DNA from: Hyalangium ruber
GTDB taxonomy: Bacteria > Myxococcota > Myxococcia > Myxococcales > Myxococcaceae
DNA: 64,000 nt
Direction: 5' to 3'
Assembly: GCF_034259325.1 (NCBI RefSeq)
Contig: NZ_JAXIVS010000011.1
Span: 248,001-312,000 of the forward strand
Shown: positions 1 through 8,588 of the stretch, piece by piece
Layout: each line of letters opens with the position of its first letter
Numbering within the stretch: position 1 is the first letter of the stretch
Translations under genes and position numbers: made by a program
The notes under the pieces: generated by a model
The model's database searches: none
The model's input: the letters and a program-made list of their open reading frames with translations, nothing else
What the model was told of the DNA's origin: nothing

Positions 1-1
1 G

Positions 2-727
2 CTGCGCGTGAGCGAGCGCTTCATCGGCACGCCCTATGTCGCCTCTCCCCTGGGCGAGGGCTCCGGGGTGGATCCGGATCCGACGTTCCGCACGGACGCG
101 GTGGACTGCCTCACCTTCGTGGAGCAGACGCTGGCGCTGGGCATGGCGCGCAACGAGGAAGAGGTGGGGCCGCTGCTGGAGCGCCTGCGCTACGCCAGCA
201 CCCCCGTCTACGAGGACCGCAATCACCTCATGGAGGCCCAGTGGCTGCCCAACAACCTGCGCAAGGGCTTCCTGGTGGATGTGACCCGGCGCTACGCGGG
301 CGAGGACGCCGTCCAGGTCCAGAAGACGCTCACCGCGCGCACGTGGACCTCCAAGTCCTCCCAGGCGCTGGCGCTGCCCCGCGAGAAGCAGGTGACGGGC
401 ACCTTCACGCTGAACATGCTCCCGTTGGACCGGGTGATGGCGCACGCGCGCGAGCTGCCCACCGGCACCATCCTCATCATCCTCCGGGATGATCTGCCGC
501 TGAAGGCCACCCGCATCACCCACCTGGGCTTCGTGGTGCAGAAGGGCAAGCGCACCTGGCTGCGGCACGCGGCGCGCAACGGCTACCTGCGCGTGGTGGA
601 CGAGGACTTGGAGACGTTCCTGGCCCGCAACTCGCGCTACGCGAAGTGGAAGGTGACGGGCGTGAGCCTCTTCGAGGCCCGCCGCCCCGCCGAGCAGGGC
701 GAGGGAGCAGTCGTCCGCTCGCCCTGA
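2..727 (+). CDS. DUF1460 / N-acetylmuramoyl-L-alanine amidase-like protein, 5' end outside window
   Basis: The frame is open from the left edge, so the N-terminus is missing; the first in-window start is a GTG at 8 without a ribosome binding site. The protein carries VDCLTFVEQ near residue 32 (a likely catalytic Cys) and ITHLGFVVQ near residue 170 (a likely catalytic His). These are the hallmarks of the DUF1460 family (PF07313), an NlpC/P60-like fold predicted to cleave cell-wall amide bonds. A signal peptide would lie upstream of the window, so envelope location is inferred. The C-terminus ends in a short polar tail. The next gene is convergent, 10 bases away. The family call is fairly safe; the substrate is unknown. 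Confidence 0.8.
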   Translation: MRVSERFIGTPYVASPLGEGSGVDPDPTFRTDAVDCLTFVEQTLALGMARNEEEVGPLLERLRYASTPVYEDRNHLMEAQWLPNNLRKGFLVDVTRRYAGEDAVQVQKTLTARTWTSKSSQALALPREKQVTGTFTLNMLPLDRVMAHARELPTGTILIILRDDLPLKATRITHLGFVVQKGKRTWLRHAARNGYLRVVDEDLETFLARNSRYAKWKVTGVSLFEARRPAEQGEGAVVRSP

Positions 728-737
728 CGTCCGTCGC

Positions 738-1181
738 TCAGCTGACCCCGGGAGGCGCGCTGGCGGCCTCCGTCTCCAGCTCCTCCTCCTCGGCCGCGCG
801 CGAGGCCTCGTCGGAGGTGGCCTCCAGCCGGGCCTTCTCCCGGGCCAGCAGCTCGGCGGCCCGCTGGGTGTGCTCCTCCGGTACGAGGATCTCCCACCAG
901 GGCATCGGGTTGCCCGTGGTCAGCACGTCCACGGTTCCGGCCCGGCGCGGCCGCGAGAAGACGGGGATGTTCTCGGCCTCCAGCATCCGCACGAACTGCT
1001 CCGCCGTCAGGGGATCCTCCGCGGTGCCTACCCGGATGAACTCGCGGGTGTCCCGCTCATGTGGCAGCGGCAACCCTCTCTGGCGCATGCCGTCGGCGTC
1101 CACCAGCTGGCTGCCAGGACAGTCCGAGCACTCCGTCGCGCTGTCCTGATACTCCGAGCCACACTCGATGCAGTATTTCAT
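738..1181 (-). CDS. Zinc-ribbon protein with a DUF2007-like C-terminal part
   Basis: A 147-residue protein. It opens with MKYCIECGSEY and a second Cys pair, CSDCPGS, which together form a four-Cys zinc ribbon in the first 25 residues. The middle part (about 55-110) contains the pattern TAEQFVRMLEAENIPVFSR followed by PWWEILVPEEHTQRAAELL. This resembles DUF2007 (putative prokaryotic signal-transducing protein), in which a small alpha/beta domain follows a zinc ribbon. The tail is a Glu/Ala-rich low-complexity segment. A strong ribosome binding site (GGGAGGGAG) precedes the ATG. No partner or pathway can be read from the context. The domain assignment is from pattern memory, not a search. Confidence 0.75.
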   Translation of the reverse strand: MKYCIECGSEYQDSATECSDCPGSQLVDADGMRQRGLPLPHERDTREFIRVGTAEDPLTAEQFVRMLEAENIPVFSRPRRAGTVDVLTTGNPMPWWEILVPEEHTQRAAELLAREKARLEATSDEASRAAEEEELETEAASAPPGVS

Positions 1182-1237
1182 CGCTCCCTCCCTATCCCGA
1201 GAAACTGGGGCCTGAGAGCGAAATTAGCACGGCCCCC

Positions 1238-1600
1238 TCAGTGTCGAGCGGCTTCCCCCAGGCTTTCCACGGCAGCCGACAGTCGGTCCACGTCAATGGG
1301 CTTGCGCAGCACCACGTCACAGTGCTCGGCGCCATCCACCTGCGCGAAGCCAGAGACGAGGATGACGCGCGCCTCGGGGTGGATCTGCTTCACCCGCTGG
1401 GCCAGCATCGTGCCGCACATGCCCGGCAGCGACTCGTCCGTCACCACCACGTCGGGGTGATCCGCCTCGAAGGCCGCCAGCCCCGAGAGCCCGTCGCCCG
1501 CGGTGCGGACCTCGAAGGCTTCTTCCAGGATCTCCGCCAGCAGCTCGCGGCTATCGCCATCATCCTCGATCAGCAACACTTTGATGCGGTCCGTGCCCAT
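1238..1600 (-). CDS. Single-domain response regulator (receiver only)
   Basis: A 120-residue CheY-like receiver with no output domain. Acidic pocket residues IEDD lie at 11-14, the phospho-acceptor Asp is D55 in VVVTDESLPGM, and the conserved Lys is K100 in VVLRKPID. The usual Thr/Ser is replaced by the VSGFA segment near 83. I start it at the ATG at 1600 because the receiver fold begins there; the longer open frame upstream is composition only. It is divergent from hpf with 145 bases between. Stand-alone receivers are common in myxobacteria and often serve as phosphorelay or phosphate-sink components. No cognate kinase is adjacent, so the role is open. Confidence 0.85.
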   Translation of the reverse strand: MGTDRIKVLLIEDDGDSRELLAEILEEAFEVRTAGDGLSGLAAFEADHPDVVVTDESLPGMCGTMLAQRVKQIHPEARVILVSGFAQVDGAEHCDVVLRKPIDVDRLSAAVESLGEAARH

Positions 1601-1745
1601 GCGCCTGAGCAACCCATGTGCGCATCCGAAACGTCCGCGGCCCCCAGGCCCTTCGCCCCTCGGTCGGAGAGCGAGCAAGGGTGTAAGAGTTGGCCCCTCA
1701 CCAGCCGGGATTGGACTGTGCATCTTCATGTCCGGAGGTGATTCC

Positions 1746-2105
1746 ATGAAGGTGTTGATGCGGGGCGTGCACCTGTCCCTCTCGGACGGGCTGAAGGCGT
1801 ATATGCAGGAGCATCTGGTCGAGCACGTCGAGCGGCTGTTCGATGACGAGGCGGCGGAGATCGACATCTCGCTGGTGGACACGAACGGCCCCAAGGGCGG
1901 CGTGGACAAGGAGTGTCGCGTGACGGTGCGGTTGCCGGCGCTGTCGGCCATCCACGTCACGGAGACCGCCGGGACGCTGCATGAGGCCATTGATCTGGCG
2001 CGGGATCGGCTGGTGACGGCGCTCAAGCGGACCCTGGAGAAGCGCCGCGACGTGAGCAACCAGGGGCTGCCCCAGGACGTGGCGTCCAACGTGCCTACGT
2101 ACTAG
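1746..2105 (+). CDS. hpf: Ribosome hibernation promoting factor (HPF/YfiA/RaiA family), short form
   Basis: A 119-residue protein beginning MKVLMRGVHLSLSDGLKAYM with the beta-alpha-beta-beta-beta-alpha pattern of the S30AE/sigma-54 modulation protein family, including the C-terminal ALKRTLEKRRD basic helix. Family members bind the 30S decoding region in stationary phase and block or dimerise ribosomes. It lacks the C-terminal domain of long HPF, so it resembles YfiA or short HPF in layout. The ATG at 1746 has an excellent ribosome binding site (GGAGGTGATT), which fixes the start over longer in-frame alternatives. It is followed by a strong hairpin, so it is probably monocistronic. Confidence 0.9.
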   Translation: MKVLMRGVHLSLSDGLKAYMQEHLVEHVERLFDDEAAEIDISLVDTNGPKGGVDKECRVTVRLPALSAIHVTETAGTLHEAIDLARDRLVTALKRTLEKRRDVSNQGLPQDVASNVPTY

Positions 2106-2120
2106 GCGAGCAGGTGAGCG

Positions 2121-2162
2121 AGGGCTCGGGTTTCCAGGCTCCCTGCCTGGCGCCCGAGCCCT
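2121..2162 (+). terminator. Very stable nested hairpin after hpf
   Basis: A perfect 10-base inverted repeat (AGGGCTCGGG at 2121-2130, CCCGAGCCCT at 2153-2162) encloses a second 6-base stem (CCAGGC / GCCTGG, 2134-2150). There is no T-run behind it, only GGGTGTGTGCC. It may stop transcription with Rho, or stabilise the hpf 3' end. Confidence 0.55.
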
Positions 2163-2184
2163 GGGTGTGTGCCTTTGCCGATTC

Positions 2185-2214
2185 TTGCTGGGTAAGAGCG
2201 GTGGACGCTATAAG
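2185..2214 (+). promoter_or_regulatory. Candidate sigma-70 type promoter
   Basis: TTGCTG (2185-2190), an 18-base spacer, then TATAAG (2209-2214), placed 34 bases ahead of the ATG at 2249. This is the best promoter match in the hpf downstream gap. Confidence 0.5.
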
Positions 2215-2248
2215 CGACAACCTCTCTTCCCGGGGCTAAAGGACGGCG

Positions 2249-4177
2249 ATGGTTCGCGTCAAGTTCCTCATTTTCGCATTCCTGGCCATCGGGCTGGGCC
2301 TGGCTCACCTCTTCGTGCTCTCGGGGCCGATGGAGGCGCAGGCGATCAAGGACGCGCAGGCGCAGGTCGGGGCAGGCACCGCCGAGGTGGTGCGCACCCT
2401 GGAGGCGCGCCGTGGCATCGCCCGCGCCCTGGGGCTGAAGCTGGCGGGCAATGCCGAGCTGGTCTCCGCCGCTCAAGAGATGACGGGCCCCGAGGCGCCG
2501 GCCGCCGAGCGCTTCGCTGCCCTGCGCGCCGCCGCCGAGGCCGCGCTGCCCAAGGACTTGCAGGGCGTGGTGATCGGCGTGGCGACCGAGTCGGGCGCCT
2601 GGCACGCGCGCGCTGGCGGTGAGCCGTCCGCGGACACGGCCGCGCTGGATGTGAAGGCGCTGACCCAGGCCGATGCGCCCTCCGTGGTGGAGGCCTTCGG
2701 TGCTCCGCATGCGTTCGCCACCGTGCCGCTGGTGTGGAAGTTCGTGCGCATCCCCGGCGCCGAGCGTCTCGAGGTGCAGCTCGCCGCGACGCTGGTGGTG
2801 GGCGTGCCGCTGCTGCCCGAGGGTGCTCTGGACGGCGCGGCCGTGGCCTCGGGTGTTCCCGCGCTCGAGCTGGTGAAGGACCAGACGGTAGTGGCCAGCG
2901 GTGGTCCCCAGAAGGGGCTCATCGAGGGCGTGCGAAGCTCGCTCAAGGAGGGCGAGCCGGCCCAGGTCGTCAAGCGGGGTCAGGTCTCCGCCCTGGGCCC
3001 GGTGAAGCTGCCGGTGCTCACCACGGGCAAGGACTTCCTCGGTGGCCAGGCCCCGCTGCTGGTGGGCTCGCGCCGCGCGCTGGAGGGCACGCCCTACGAG
3101 GTGATCGCCCTGATCAGCCCTCGGTTGATGGTCACCCTGGCGGACTACCAGCGCAACGCGCTCTTCGGGCTCGCGGGCCTGCTCGGCGTGAGCCTGCTGT
3201 GGACGGTCATCATGGGCGCTGGCAAGCGCGCCGCCTCCGCTCCCGAGGAGGTGCGGCAGGGCGGAGACACGCTGGGCCTGGGCAACGCGATGCATGCCAT
3301 GCCCCCGCAGGAGCAGGCCCCCATCGTCGAGGCCCTTCCCGAGGCGCCGCCCGTGACCCACCCCGGGCTCGAACTGACCGGCGCCACGCCGTATGCCGAG
3401 CCGGCTCCCTCGGCCTCGGGTGAGTTCCCCTTCGGCCCGCCGCCGCAGGCCTACCCGGACGCTTACGCCGCCGAGCCACCGCCTCCCGCCGCGGATCCCT
3501 TCGCGTTCCCGCCGCCGCCGGAGCCGCAGGCGCACCCCCAGGCGCACGCGTTCGGTCCGGCGCCGGTGCCCTTCGATGCCGATGCACTGCCGCCTCCTCC
3601 GGATGCGCTGCCGCCTCCCGTGGCCACGGCTTCGCCTCGCGCCGGGGCGTTCGCCTTCGAGGAGATCCCCACGGCGGCGTATTCGCTCCAGCAGGCGGCC
3701 GATCCGTACGCCGCCGCGAGCGCGATGGACGACAACCCGGAGACGACGCGCGTGGCGGCCATCCCGCGCGAGCTGCTCCAGGCCTCCGTCCGCCCCGTGA
3801 CGCAGGAGATGCCCGTGGCGCCCCCGCGTCCCGCGACGCCGCCGCCGCACGCTCCCTCCGTCGCTCCCGTGCCGTGGAACACGCCCGAGGCCCAGGCCAT
3901 CCCGCTGCCGGGCTCGGCCTACCAGGCCTTCATGGGCAACACCGAGGAGGCCTTCTCGGAGGAGGACTACCACTTCCAGGAAGTGTTCCGGGAGTTCGTC
4001 CTCACCCGCGAGCGCTGCCTGGAGCCGTCCGACGGGCTCACCTACGACAAGTTCGTTCAGAAGCTGCGCAAGAACAAGGAGCAGCTCATGTCGAAGTACA
4101 CCTGCCGCACGGTGCGCTTCCAGGTGTACGTGAAGGAGGGCAAGGCCGCCCTCAAGGCCACGCCCGTCAAGGACTGA
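2249..4177 (+). CDS. Two-TM protein with Pro-rich linker and myxobacterial C-terminal domain
   Basis: A 642-residue protein. An N-terminal hydrophobic segment (about 5-25) is followed by roughly 270 residues of probable periplasmic sensor-like domain and a second TM helix (about 300-322, ALFGLAGLLGVSLLWTVIMG). A cytoplasmic stretch of about 220 residues rich in Pro, Ala and Glu follows, then a compact C-terminal domain (about 555-640) with EEDYHFQEVFREFVLTRERC and TYDKFVQKLRKNKEQL. I recall this last domain as the one annotated MXAN_5187 C-terminal domain, seen in several myxobacterial proteins; its function is unknown. The layout (sensor loop, linker, output-like domain) suggests signalling or scaffolding, but no catalytic motif is visible. 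It is convergent with the NtrY-like kinase gene, 13 bases away. Confidence 0.8.
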   Translation: MVRVKFLIFAFLAIGLGLAHLFVLSGPMEAQAIKDAQAQVGAGTAEVVRTLEARRGIARALGLKLAGNAELVSAAQEMTGPEAPAAERFAALRAAAEAALPKDLQGVVIGVATESGAWHARAGGEPSADTAALDVKALTQADAPSVVEAFGAPHAFATVPLVWKFVRIPGAERLEVQLAATLVVGVPLLPEGALDGAAVASGVPALELVKDQTVVASGGPQKGLIEGVRSSLKEGEPAQVVKRGQVSALGPVKLPVLTTGKDFLGGQAPLLVGSRRALEGTPYEVIALISPRLMVTLADYQRNALFGLAGLLGVSLLWTVIMGAGKRAASAPEEVRQGGDTLGLGNAMHAMPPQEQAPIVEALPEAPPVTHPGLELTGATPYAEPAPSASGEFPFGPPPQAYPDAYAAEPPPPAADPFAFPPPPEPQAHPQAHAFGPAPVPFDADALPPPPDALPPPVATASPRAGAFAFEEIPTAAYSLQQAADPYAAASAMDDNPETTRVAAIPRELLQASVRPVTQEMPVAPPRPATPPPHAPSVAPVPWNTPEAQAIPLPGSAYQAFMGNTEEAFSEEDYHFQEVFREFVLTRERCLEPSDGLTYDKFVQKLRKNKEQLMSKYTCRTVRFQVYVKEGKAALKATPVKD

Positions 4178-4190
4178 CGCGGCGCCGGAC

Positions 4191-5840
4191 TCAGAGCGCG
4201 CGCGGCAGCACCAGGCTGAAGCGCGCGCCCTCTCCGGGCTCGCCGCCGACCTCCAGCTTGCCGCCGTGCTCCTGGAGGATCCGCGAGGCGATCGCCAGCC
4301 CCAGCCCCGTGCCGCCCTCCTTGGTGGTGAAGTAGGGCTCGAAGATGCGGGCGCGGTGCTCGGGAGGGATGCCCGGGCCGGTGTCCTCCACCTCCACGAT
4401 GGCGTCGGTCTCCGTGCCCTTCACGCGCACGCGCACGCTGCCGCCCTTGTCCTTCATGGCCTCTTCCGCGTTCTTCACCAGGTTGACGAGCACCTGGGTG
4501 AGCTGATCGCGGTCCGCGCGCGCCACCACGCCCGTCTGCAGCGTGGGCAGCAGGGTGATGCCCGGGGGCGGCGTGGCGTAGAGGGACAACACACTCTGCG
4601 CCAGCTCGCCCAGGTCCACGGGCGCCAACTGCGGCTTGGGCAGCCGGGCGAAGCGGCTGAACTCGTCGACGATGCGCCGCAGCCGGTCCACCTCCTCCAG
4701 CACCACCGCGGCGCTGTCTCGGAAGAGGGTGGGGAAGCGCGCGTCCTGGGCGCTCTGCGCCGCCAGCAGCGTCTCCAGCGACATCTGGATGGGCGTGAGC
4801 GGGTTCTTGATTTCATGCGCCAGCCGCCGGGCCACCTCCTGCCACGCGGCGATGCGCTCGCTGGCCACCAGGCGCTCGGTGGTGGAGCGCAGCTCGGAGG
4901 TCATGTGGTTGAAGGCGCGCACCAGCTCGCCCACCTCGCCGCTGGCCTGGGCCGTCACCTGCACGTCCCGAGCGCCTTCGGCCACGCGGCGGGCGCCCTC
5001 GGTGAGCGCCTCCACCGGGCGCGTAATCCGGCGGGCCATGAGCAGCCCCAGCAGCCCCGCGAAGCCCAGCCCCGAGCCGGCCAGCAAGAGGAAGGCGGTG
5101 GTGACGCCCTGCTCGGCCTCCAGCACCGCCGCGCGGCTGAACACCAGGTGTACCGCCGCCGCGTCCCCCAGGGGCAGCACGCGCTCCACCGTGGGCGGCG
5201 CGGCGCCGCCGGCTCGGGCCACCACCCTGTCTCCGGAGCGCAGGGACACCTCGGCCTGGGTGAGTCGGGAGAGGTGTTGGGCAAGTCCCTCGTCCAGCAG
5301 CACCCCGCCCACGGCCCACAGCCGCAGATCGCCGTAGTCCACCGGGCGGGCGGTGACGAGCGCGGGCACCTCGCGCAGCCCCTCGTCCGAGCGCACGCTC
5401 ACGCGCACCGGGACGGGCTTGGGGGACTTCTGCTGGGTGACGGCGAACAGGGCGGGATCCGGGTCTCCGCGCCGCGCGGGCAGGTGGCCCGAGGACAGCG
5501 TGGTGCCCTGGCGGTCGAAGAGGCTGAGCACCGTCAGGCCTCGGCTGCGCATCAGCCCCTCGGCCGTGTCGGATTGGATGGCGCGGGTAGGGCGCTCGTG
5601 TGCGTCCCGAGCCAGATCCTCCATGGCGGTGCTCTCGACGAGCTCCTCCACCGCGCGTCGGGCCCGCTCGGCGGAGCGCTCCAGCGACTCCTGGGCGGAG
5701 GTGGTGGCTCCCTCCATGCGCGTGTCCAGCTCGCGCGAGAGGGTGCTGCGCAGGCGGCTCATGGTCAGCGGCACCACCACCGCCAGCGGCACCAGCGCCA
5801 GCAGGGCGAAGGCGAGCGCGAGCCGGGTCCTCAGTCGCAT
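4191..5840 (-). CDS. crdS: NtrY-like membrane sensor histidine kinase, candidate CrdS
   Basis: A 549-residue kinase: TM1 about 8-28, an extracytoplasmic domain of about 220 residues, TM2 about 248-267 and HAMP about 268-320. The H-box is RRLAHEIKNPLTPIQMS (His near 342), the N-box LVNLVKNAEEAM, the G1 box EDTGPGIP, then GTGLGLAIASRILQEHGG. All catalytic motifs are intact. The ATG at 5840 starts exactly at the basic MRLRTRLALAF segment. It is last in the run PBP, FG-GAP protein, peptide-binding protein, kinase (10-base gap). In M. xanthus the orphan NtrB/NtrY-type kinase CrdS phosphorylates CrdA of the Che3 system. The same relative order of mrpC, che3 and this kinase supports orthology, but the name rests on synteny from memory. 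The kinase call itself is secure. Confidence 0.8.
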   Translation of the reverse strand: MRLRTRLALAFALLALVPLAVVVPLTMSRLRSTLSRELDTRMEGATTSAQESLERSAERARRAVEELVESTAMEDLARDAHERPTRAIQSDTAEGLMRSRGLTVLSLFDRQGTTLSSGHLPARRGDPDPALFAVTQQKSPKPVPVRVSVRSDEGLREVPALVTARPVDYGDLRLWAVGGVLLDEGLAQHLSRLTQAEVSLRSGDRVVARAGGAAPPTVERVLPLGDAAAVHLVFSRAAVLEAEQGVTTAFLLLAGSGLGFAGLLGLLMARRITRPVEALTEGARRVAEGARDVQVTAQASGEVGELVRAFNHMTSELRSTTERLVASERIAAWQEVARRLAHEIKNPLTPIQMSLETLLAAQSAQDARFPTLFRDSAAVVLEEVDRLRRIVDEFSRFARLPKPQLAPVDLGELAQSVLSLYATPPPGITLLPTLQTGVVARADRDQLTQVLVNLVKNAEEAMKDKGGSVRVRVKGTETDAIVEVEDTGPGIPPEHRARIFEPYFTTKEGGTGLGLAIASRILQEHGGKLEVGGEPGEGARFSLVLPRAL

Positions 5841-5850
5841 GACGGGCTCC

Positions 5851-7236
5851 TCACCGGCGCGTCCCCGCCGCCGGGGACTGTTCGGCAGGCAGGAGGTAGG
5901 CGCCGTCGAGCATGGGCAGCCCCTGGGCATCCATCACCAGCCCGCCCACCTCGGGTGCCACGCGCACGCCCAGGCCCTGGGCGTAGAGAGGGATGATCGG
6001 CACCGAGGGGGCGATCGCCAGCGCCCGCTCACGGGCCTTGGTGTCCCGGGCGGCGGGGTCCGCCACGGAGCCGATGAGGGGCAGCTCCACGCCGAGCAGA
6101 TCCTTGCGCCCGGCCGCGTCCAGCACCACGGCGAGCGCCGGGCCGGGCAGGGGCGGCAGGAGCAGCGAGTGCAGCATCAGCTCGAAGTCCCCCTTGGCCC
6201 AGCGGGCGCGCAGCGTGGCGCGCGACAGCGGCTCCAGCGCGACCTTGTAGCCACGGTCGTGGAGCTTCACCTGGATGCGTTCGGCCACCGCGCGTTGGTC
6301 CTCGAGGCTGGCGTCGTAGAGCAGCGTCACCGTCTTCATCCCGCCCGAGCCGGGAGCACCCGGGCGAGGCCGGGGCGCCTGGGTCAACAGCGCGGGGGGC
6401 AGGAGGTGCGGCATGGCCACGGCGGGCGCGCGCACGAAGAGGCGGGTGAGATCCTCGCGATCGATGGCGCTCTCGAAGGCCTGCCGGAAGTCGGTGGGGA
6501 CGCGGCGCGGCGAGAAGGCCAGGTACGTGGCGTGGAGCGCCGGGCCGGTGAGGACACCCGCCTCGGGCAGCGAGCCCAGCGCCAACTGCACCTGCCGGGA
6601 GGACCAGAGCCGCGACAGGCCGCGCTCATCCGTCGGGGTGAGCATCAGCCGGTCCAGGTAGGGGCGGCCCTCGGGGTAGCCGAGCCGAGCCTCCAGCACG
6701 CCCTTGCTCGCGGTGGCGGCGAACGGGCCCAGCGAGGGCGCCACGGTGGTCAGCGGCAGCGCGAGCGCCGGGTGGCACAGCGAGCGCTCCAAATCCGGCC
6801 ACGGGAAGGACAGGGGCAGCTCCAGCGCGGTGCCGTTGGCGGAGAGCTGCCGCCCCTCGGCCTGCACGGGAAAGAGCAGCGCGCGGTAGGGCGAGGCGTC
6901 CTTGGGGTTGGACAGGCGCGTCCACGCGCGGGCCAGGGTGTTGGCCAGCACGAGCGAGGGCAGGTTGAGGCGCACCGTCTGGGCCGTGGAGCGCGTCACC
7001 TCGCGGGCGACGGCGGGCTGGAACGCGCCGCTGACATCCATGCGGCAGACGGGGCGGGACAGCAGGCCGAACAGGGTGGCGTCCACCGGGGTGTCCGCGA
7101 GCGTGGGGTCGCCCAGGTCACCCGAGGTGCCCGTGTGGGCCACGCGCAGCTCGCCGCCATAGGGCACACGGCCGGCGGCGAGGGCAGGCATGGCGCCGAG
7201 CAGGAGGAGGGTTGCGAGAGCGGGGCGGAGCGTCAT
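5851..7236 (-). CDS. Family 5 extracellular solute (peptide)-binding protein
   Basis: A 461-residue protein with a clear signal peptide (MTLRPALATLLLLGAMPALA). It then shows the SBP_bac_5 layout: GGELRVAHTG near the mature start, DATLFGLLSRPV, and a second lobe with FRQAFESAIDREDLTRLF and KTVTLLYDASLEDQRAVAERIQ. The family (DppA, OppA, MppA) binds peptides, including murein tripeptide, in the periplasm. No ABC permease or ATPase genes are nearby. The gene overlaps its upstream FG-GAP neighbour by 4 bases and sits 10 bases before the kinase, so it may act as a sensing partner rather than in transport. No lipobox is seen. The ligand cannot be predicted. Confidence 0.85.
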   Translation of the reverse strand: MTLRPALATLLLLGAMPALAAGRVPYGGELRVAHTGTSGDLGDPTLADTPVDATLFGLLSRPVCRMDVSGAFQPAVAREVTRSTAQTVRLNLPSLVLANTLARAWTRLSNPKDASPYRALLFPVQAEGRQLSANGTALELPLSFPWPDLERSLCHPALALPLTTVAPSLGPFAATASKGVLEARLGYPEGRPYLDRLMLTPTDERGLSRLWSSRQVQLALGSLPEAGVLTGPALHATYLAFSPRRVPTDFRQAFESAIDREDLTRLFVRAPAVAMPHLLPPALLTQAPRPRPGAPGSGGMKTVTLLYDASLEDQRAVAERIQVKLHDRGYKVALEPLSRATLRARWAKGDFELMLHSLLLPPLPGPALAVVLDAAGRKDLLGVELPLIGSVADPAARDTKARERALAIAPSVPIIPLYAQGLGVRVAPEVGGLVMDAQGLPMLDGAYLLPAEQSPAAGTRR

Positions 7237-8588
7237 GGCGCACCCTGGCGCATGAGGAAGACTTCACCGGTGCCGTCGATGTGCCAGACACCCACGAGCA
7301 CCTCGCGCTGCTTGTCCTGGTCCAGATCGGCAGTGACGATGTGCAGCGCGCGGCCCGCGGGCAGGGTGCTCTGCCACAGGGGGCTGTGCGCGGTCGGGTC
7401 GTCGCCGGTGAGGGCGTAGACGCGCACCGAGTCCGGCGAGGGGTAGATCTGCGGCGCGGTGGTGATCAGCTCTGGCGTCTCGTCCCCGTCCAGATCTCCG
7501 AGCGCGCTGCCTGCTCCGAGCCCCTGCATGCGGATGGGCGGGGTGGTGGCGCGCTGATACAGGGAGGCGCTGCCGTCCAGGTGGACGAAGAGCATGCGCG
7601 GCGGGGCGATGCTCGAGGCGGTGAAGGGCGCGGGCACGGTGAGCACCCGGCCCTCGCTGAGCCGCACCTCGGGAGTGAAGGTCGTCTGGCCCGCGGTGAA
7701 GGTGGCGCGCTCGGTGGCGCCCAGCGGGGCGGTGTCCAGCGGGCCGATGGGGCGCAGCGCGCTCTTGGCCCGGTCGAATACGAGCACCTCGCCGTGCGCG
7801 TAGCGGGTGGACCAGGCCGCCAGCCGCGCGGGCTGGGGAATGATGGCCACCACGCCAAAGGGCTCGCGGGGCGGTGAGGAGTTCAACGGCAGGCCCTCCA
7901 GCTCCCGGCGCGCGAGCAGCCGCCCGTCGCCCCCGAAGACGGACACGGCCCGCTCGGTGAGGACGGCCACCTCGTCCTTGCCATCGCCATCGAGGTCTCC
8001 GGCGGCGAGGCCGGCGGGAGGCCCTTCCAGGCGGACCAGCACCGCGCCCATCAACCGCACCGGCCGAGGCCCACTCGTGGTGGGCAGGGGCGAAGTGGCG
8101 ATCGACTGCGGCGAGATGGCGGCGAGGGCCAGCGCTCCGGCGTCCGCCTCCACCGCTCGGACCACGGCCATGGCTGGTTCGGGTGGGCGGCTGGGCGTGC
8201 GGCCGGCCCAGAAGTTCACCCACGTTCCCAGCAGGTCTCCGTTCGCGCGGAGCTGTCCGTCGCTCACGGAGATCGTCAGGCGCACCAGGGAACGCGCGCC
8301 CTGCTCCCGGGCCACCTGCTCGGCGGCTTCAGGAGAGGGGGCCTCCAGGACGACGGGGCCCTGCTCCTCGGTGGAGAGCTGAGCGGCCAGCATCGTGCTC
8401 ACCGCGCGCCGCAGCTCGGGAGAAGTGCTGCTCAGGTGCAGGGCGATGGGGGCTTCCGGTTTGTGGGCCCGCACGTCCTCGGCCACCAACTGGGCCAGCC
8501 GCACCACGGAGGGTGGCGCGCCCGGAGCAGGGGTGGTCGGAGCGGCGGCGAGAGTGGACAACAGCAGCGTGGCGAGAGCGTGGCTCAC
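7233..8588 (-). CDS. Exported FG-GAP/VCBS repeat protein
   Basis: A 451-residue protein with a short N-terminal export signal (MSHALATLLLSTLAAAP). Residues about 25-150 form an unassigned alpha/beta domain. The rest contains calcium-loop repeats of the FG-GAP/VCBS type: AAGDLDGDGKDEVAVL, ALGDLDGDETPELITT and TADLDQDKQREVLVG. Such repeats build beta-propellers that usually bind carbohydrate or protein partners outside the cytoplasm. The start overlaps the stop of the penicillin-binding protein gene by 4 bases and its stop overlaps the peptide-binding protein start by 4 bases, so translation is probably coupled through the whole run. Exact role unknown. Confidence 0.8.
   Translation of the reverse strand: MSHALATLLLSTLAAAPTTPAPGAPPSVVRLAQLVAEDVRAHKPEAPIALHLSSTSPELRRAVSTMLAAQLSTEEQGPVVLEAPSPEAAEQVAREQGARSLVRLTISVSDGQLRANGDLLGTWVNFWAGRTPSRPPEPAMAVVRAVEADAGALALAAISPQSIATSPLPTTSGPRPVRLMGAVLVRLEGPPAGLAAGDLDGDGKDEVAVLTERAVSVFGGDGRLLARRELEGLPLNSSPPREPFGVVAIIPQPARLAAWSTRYAHGEVLVFDRAKSALRPIGPLDTAPLGATERATFTAGQTTFTPEVRLSEGRVLTVPAPFTASSIAPPRMLFVHLDGSASLYQRATTPPIRMQGLGAGSALGDLDGDETPELITTAPQIYPSPDSVRVYALTGDDPTAHSPLWQSTLPAGRALHIVTADLDQDKQREVLVGVWHIDGTGEVFLMRQGAP

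Noticed and set aside
2102-3973. A minus-strand open frame opposite the two-TM protein gene
   Set aside because: Arg/Gly/His-rich translation with no domain; the plus-strand frame has TM helices and a known C-terminal domain.
5851-7236. Part of a peptide ABC transporter operon
   Set aside because: No permease or ATPase genes occur nearby; neighbours are a PBP, an FG-GAP protein and a kinase.
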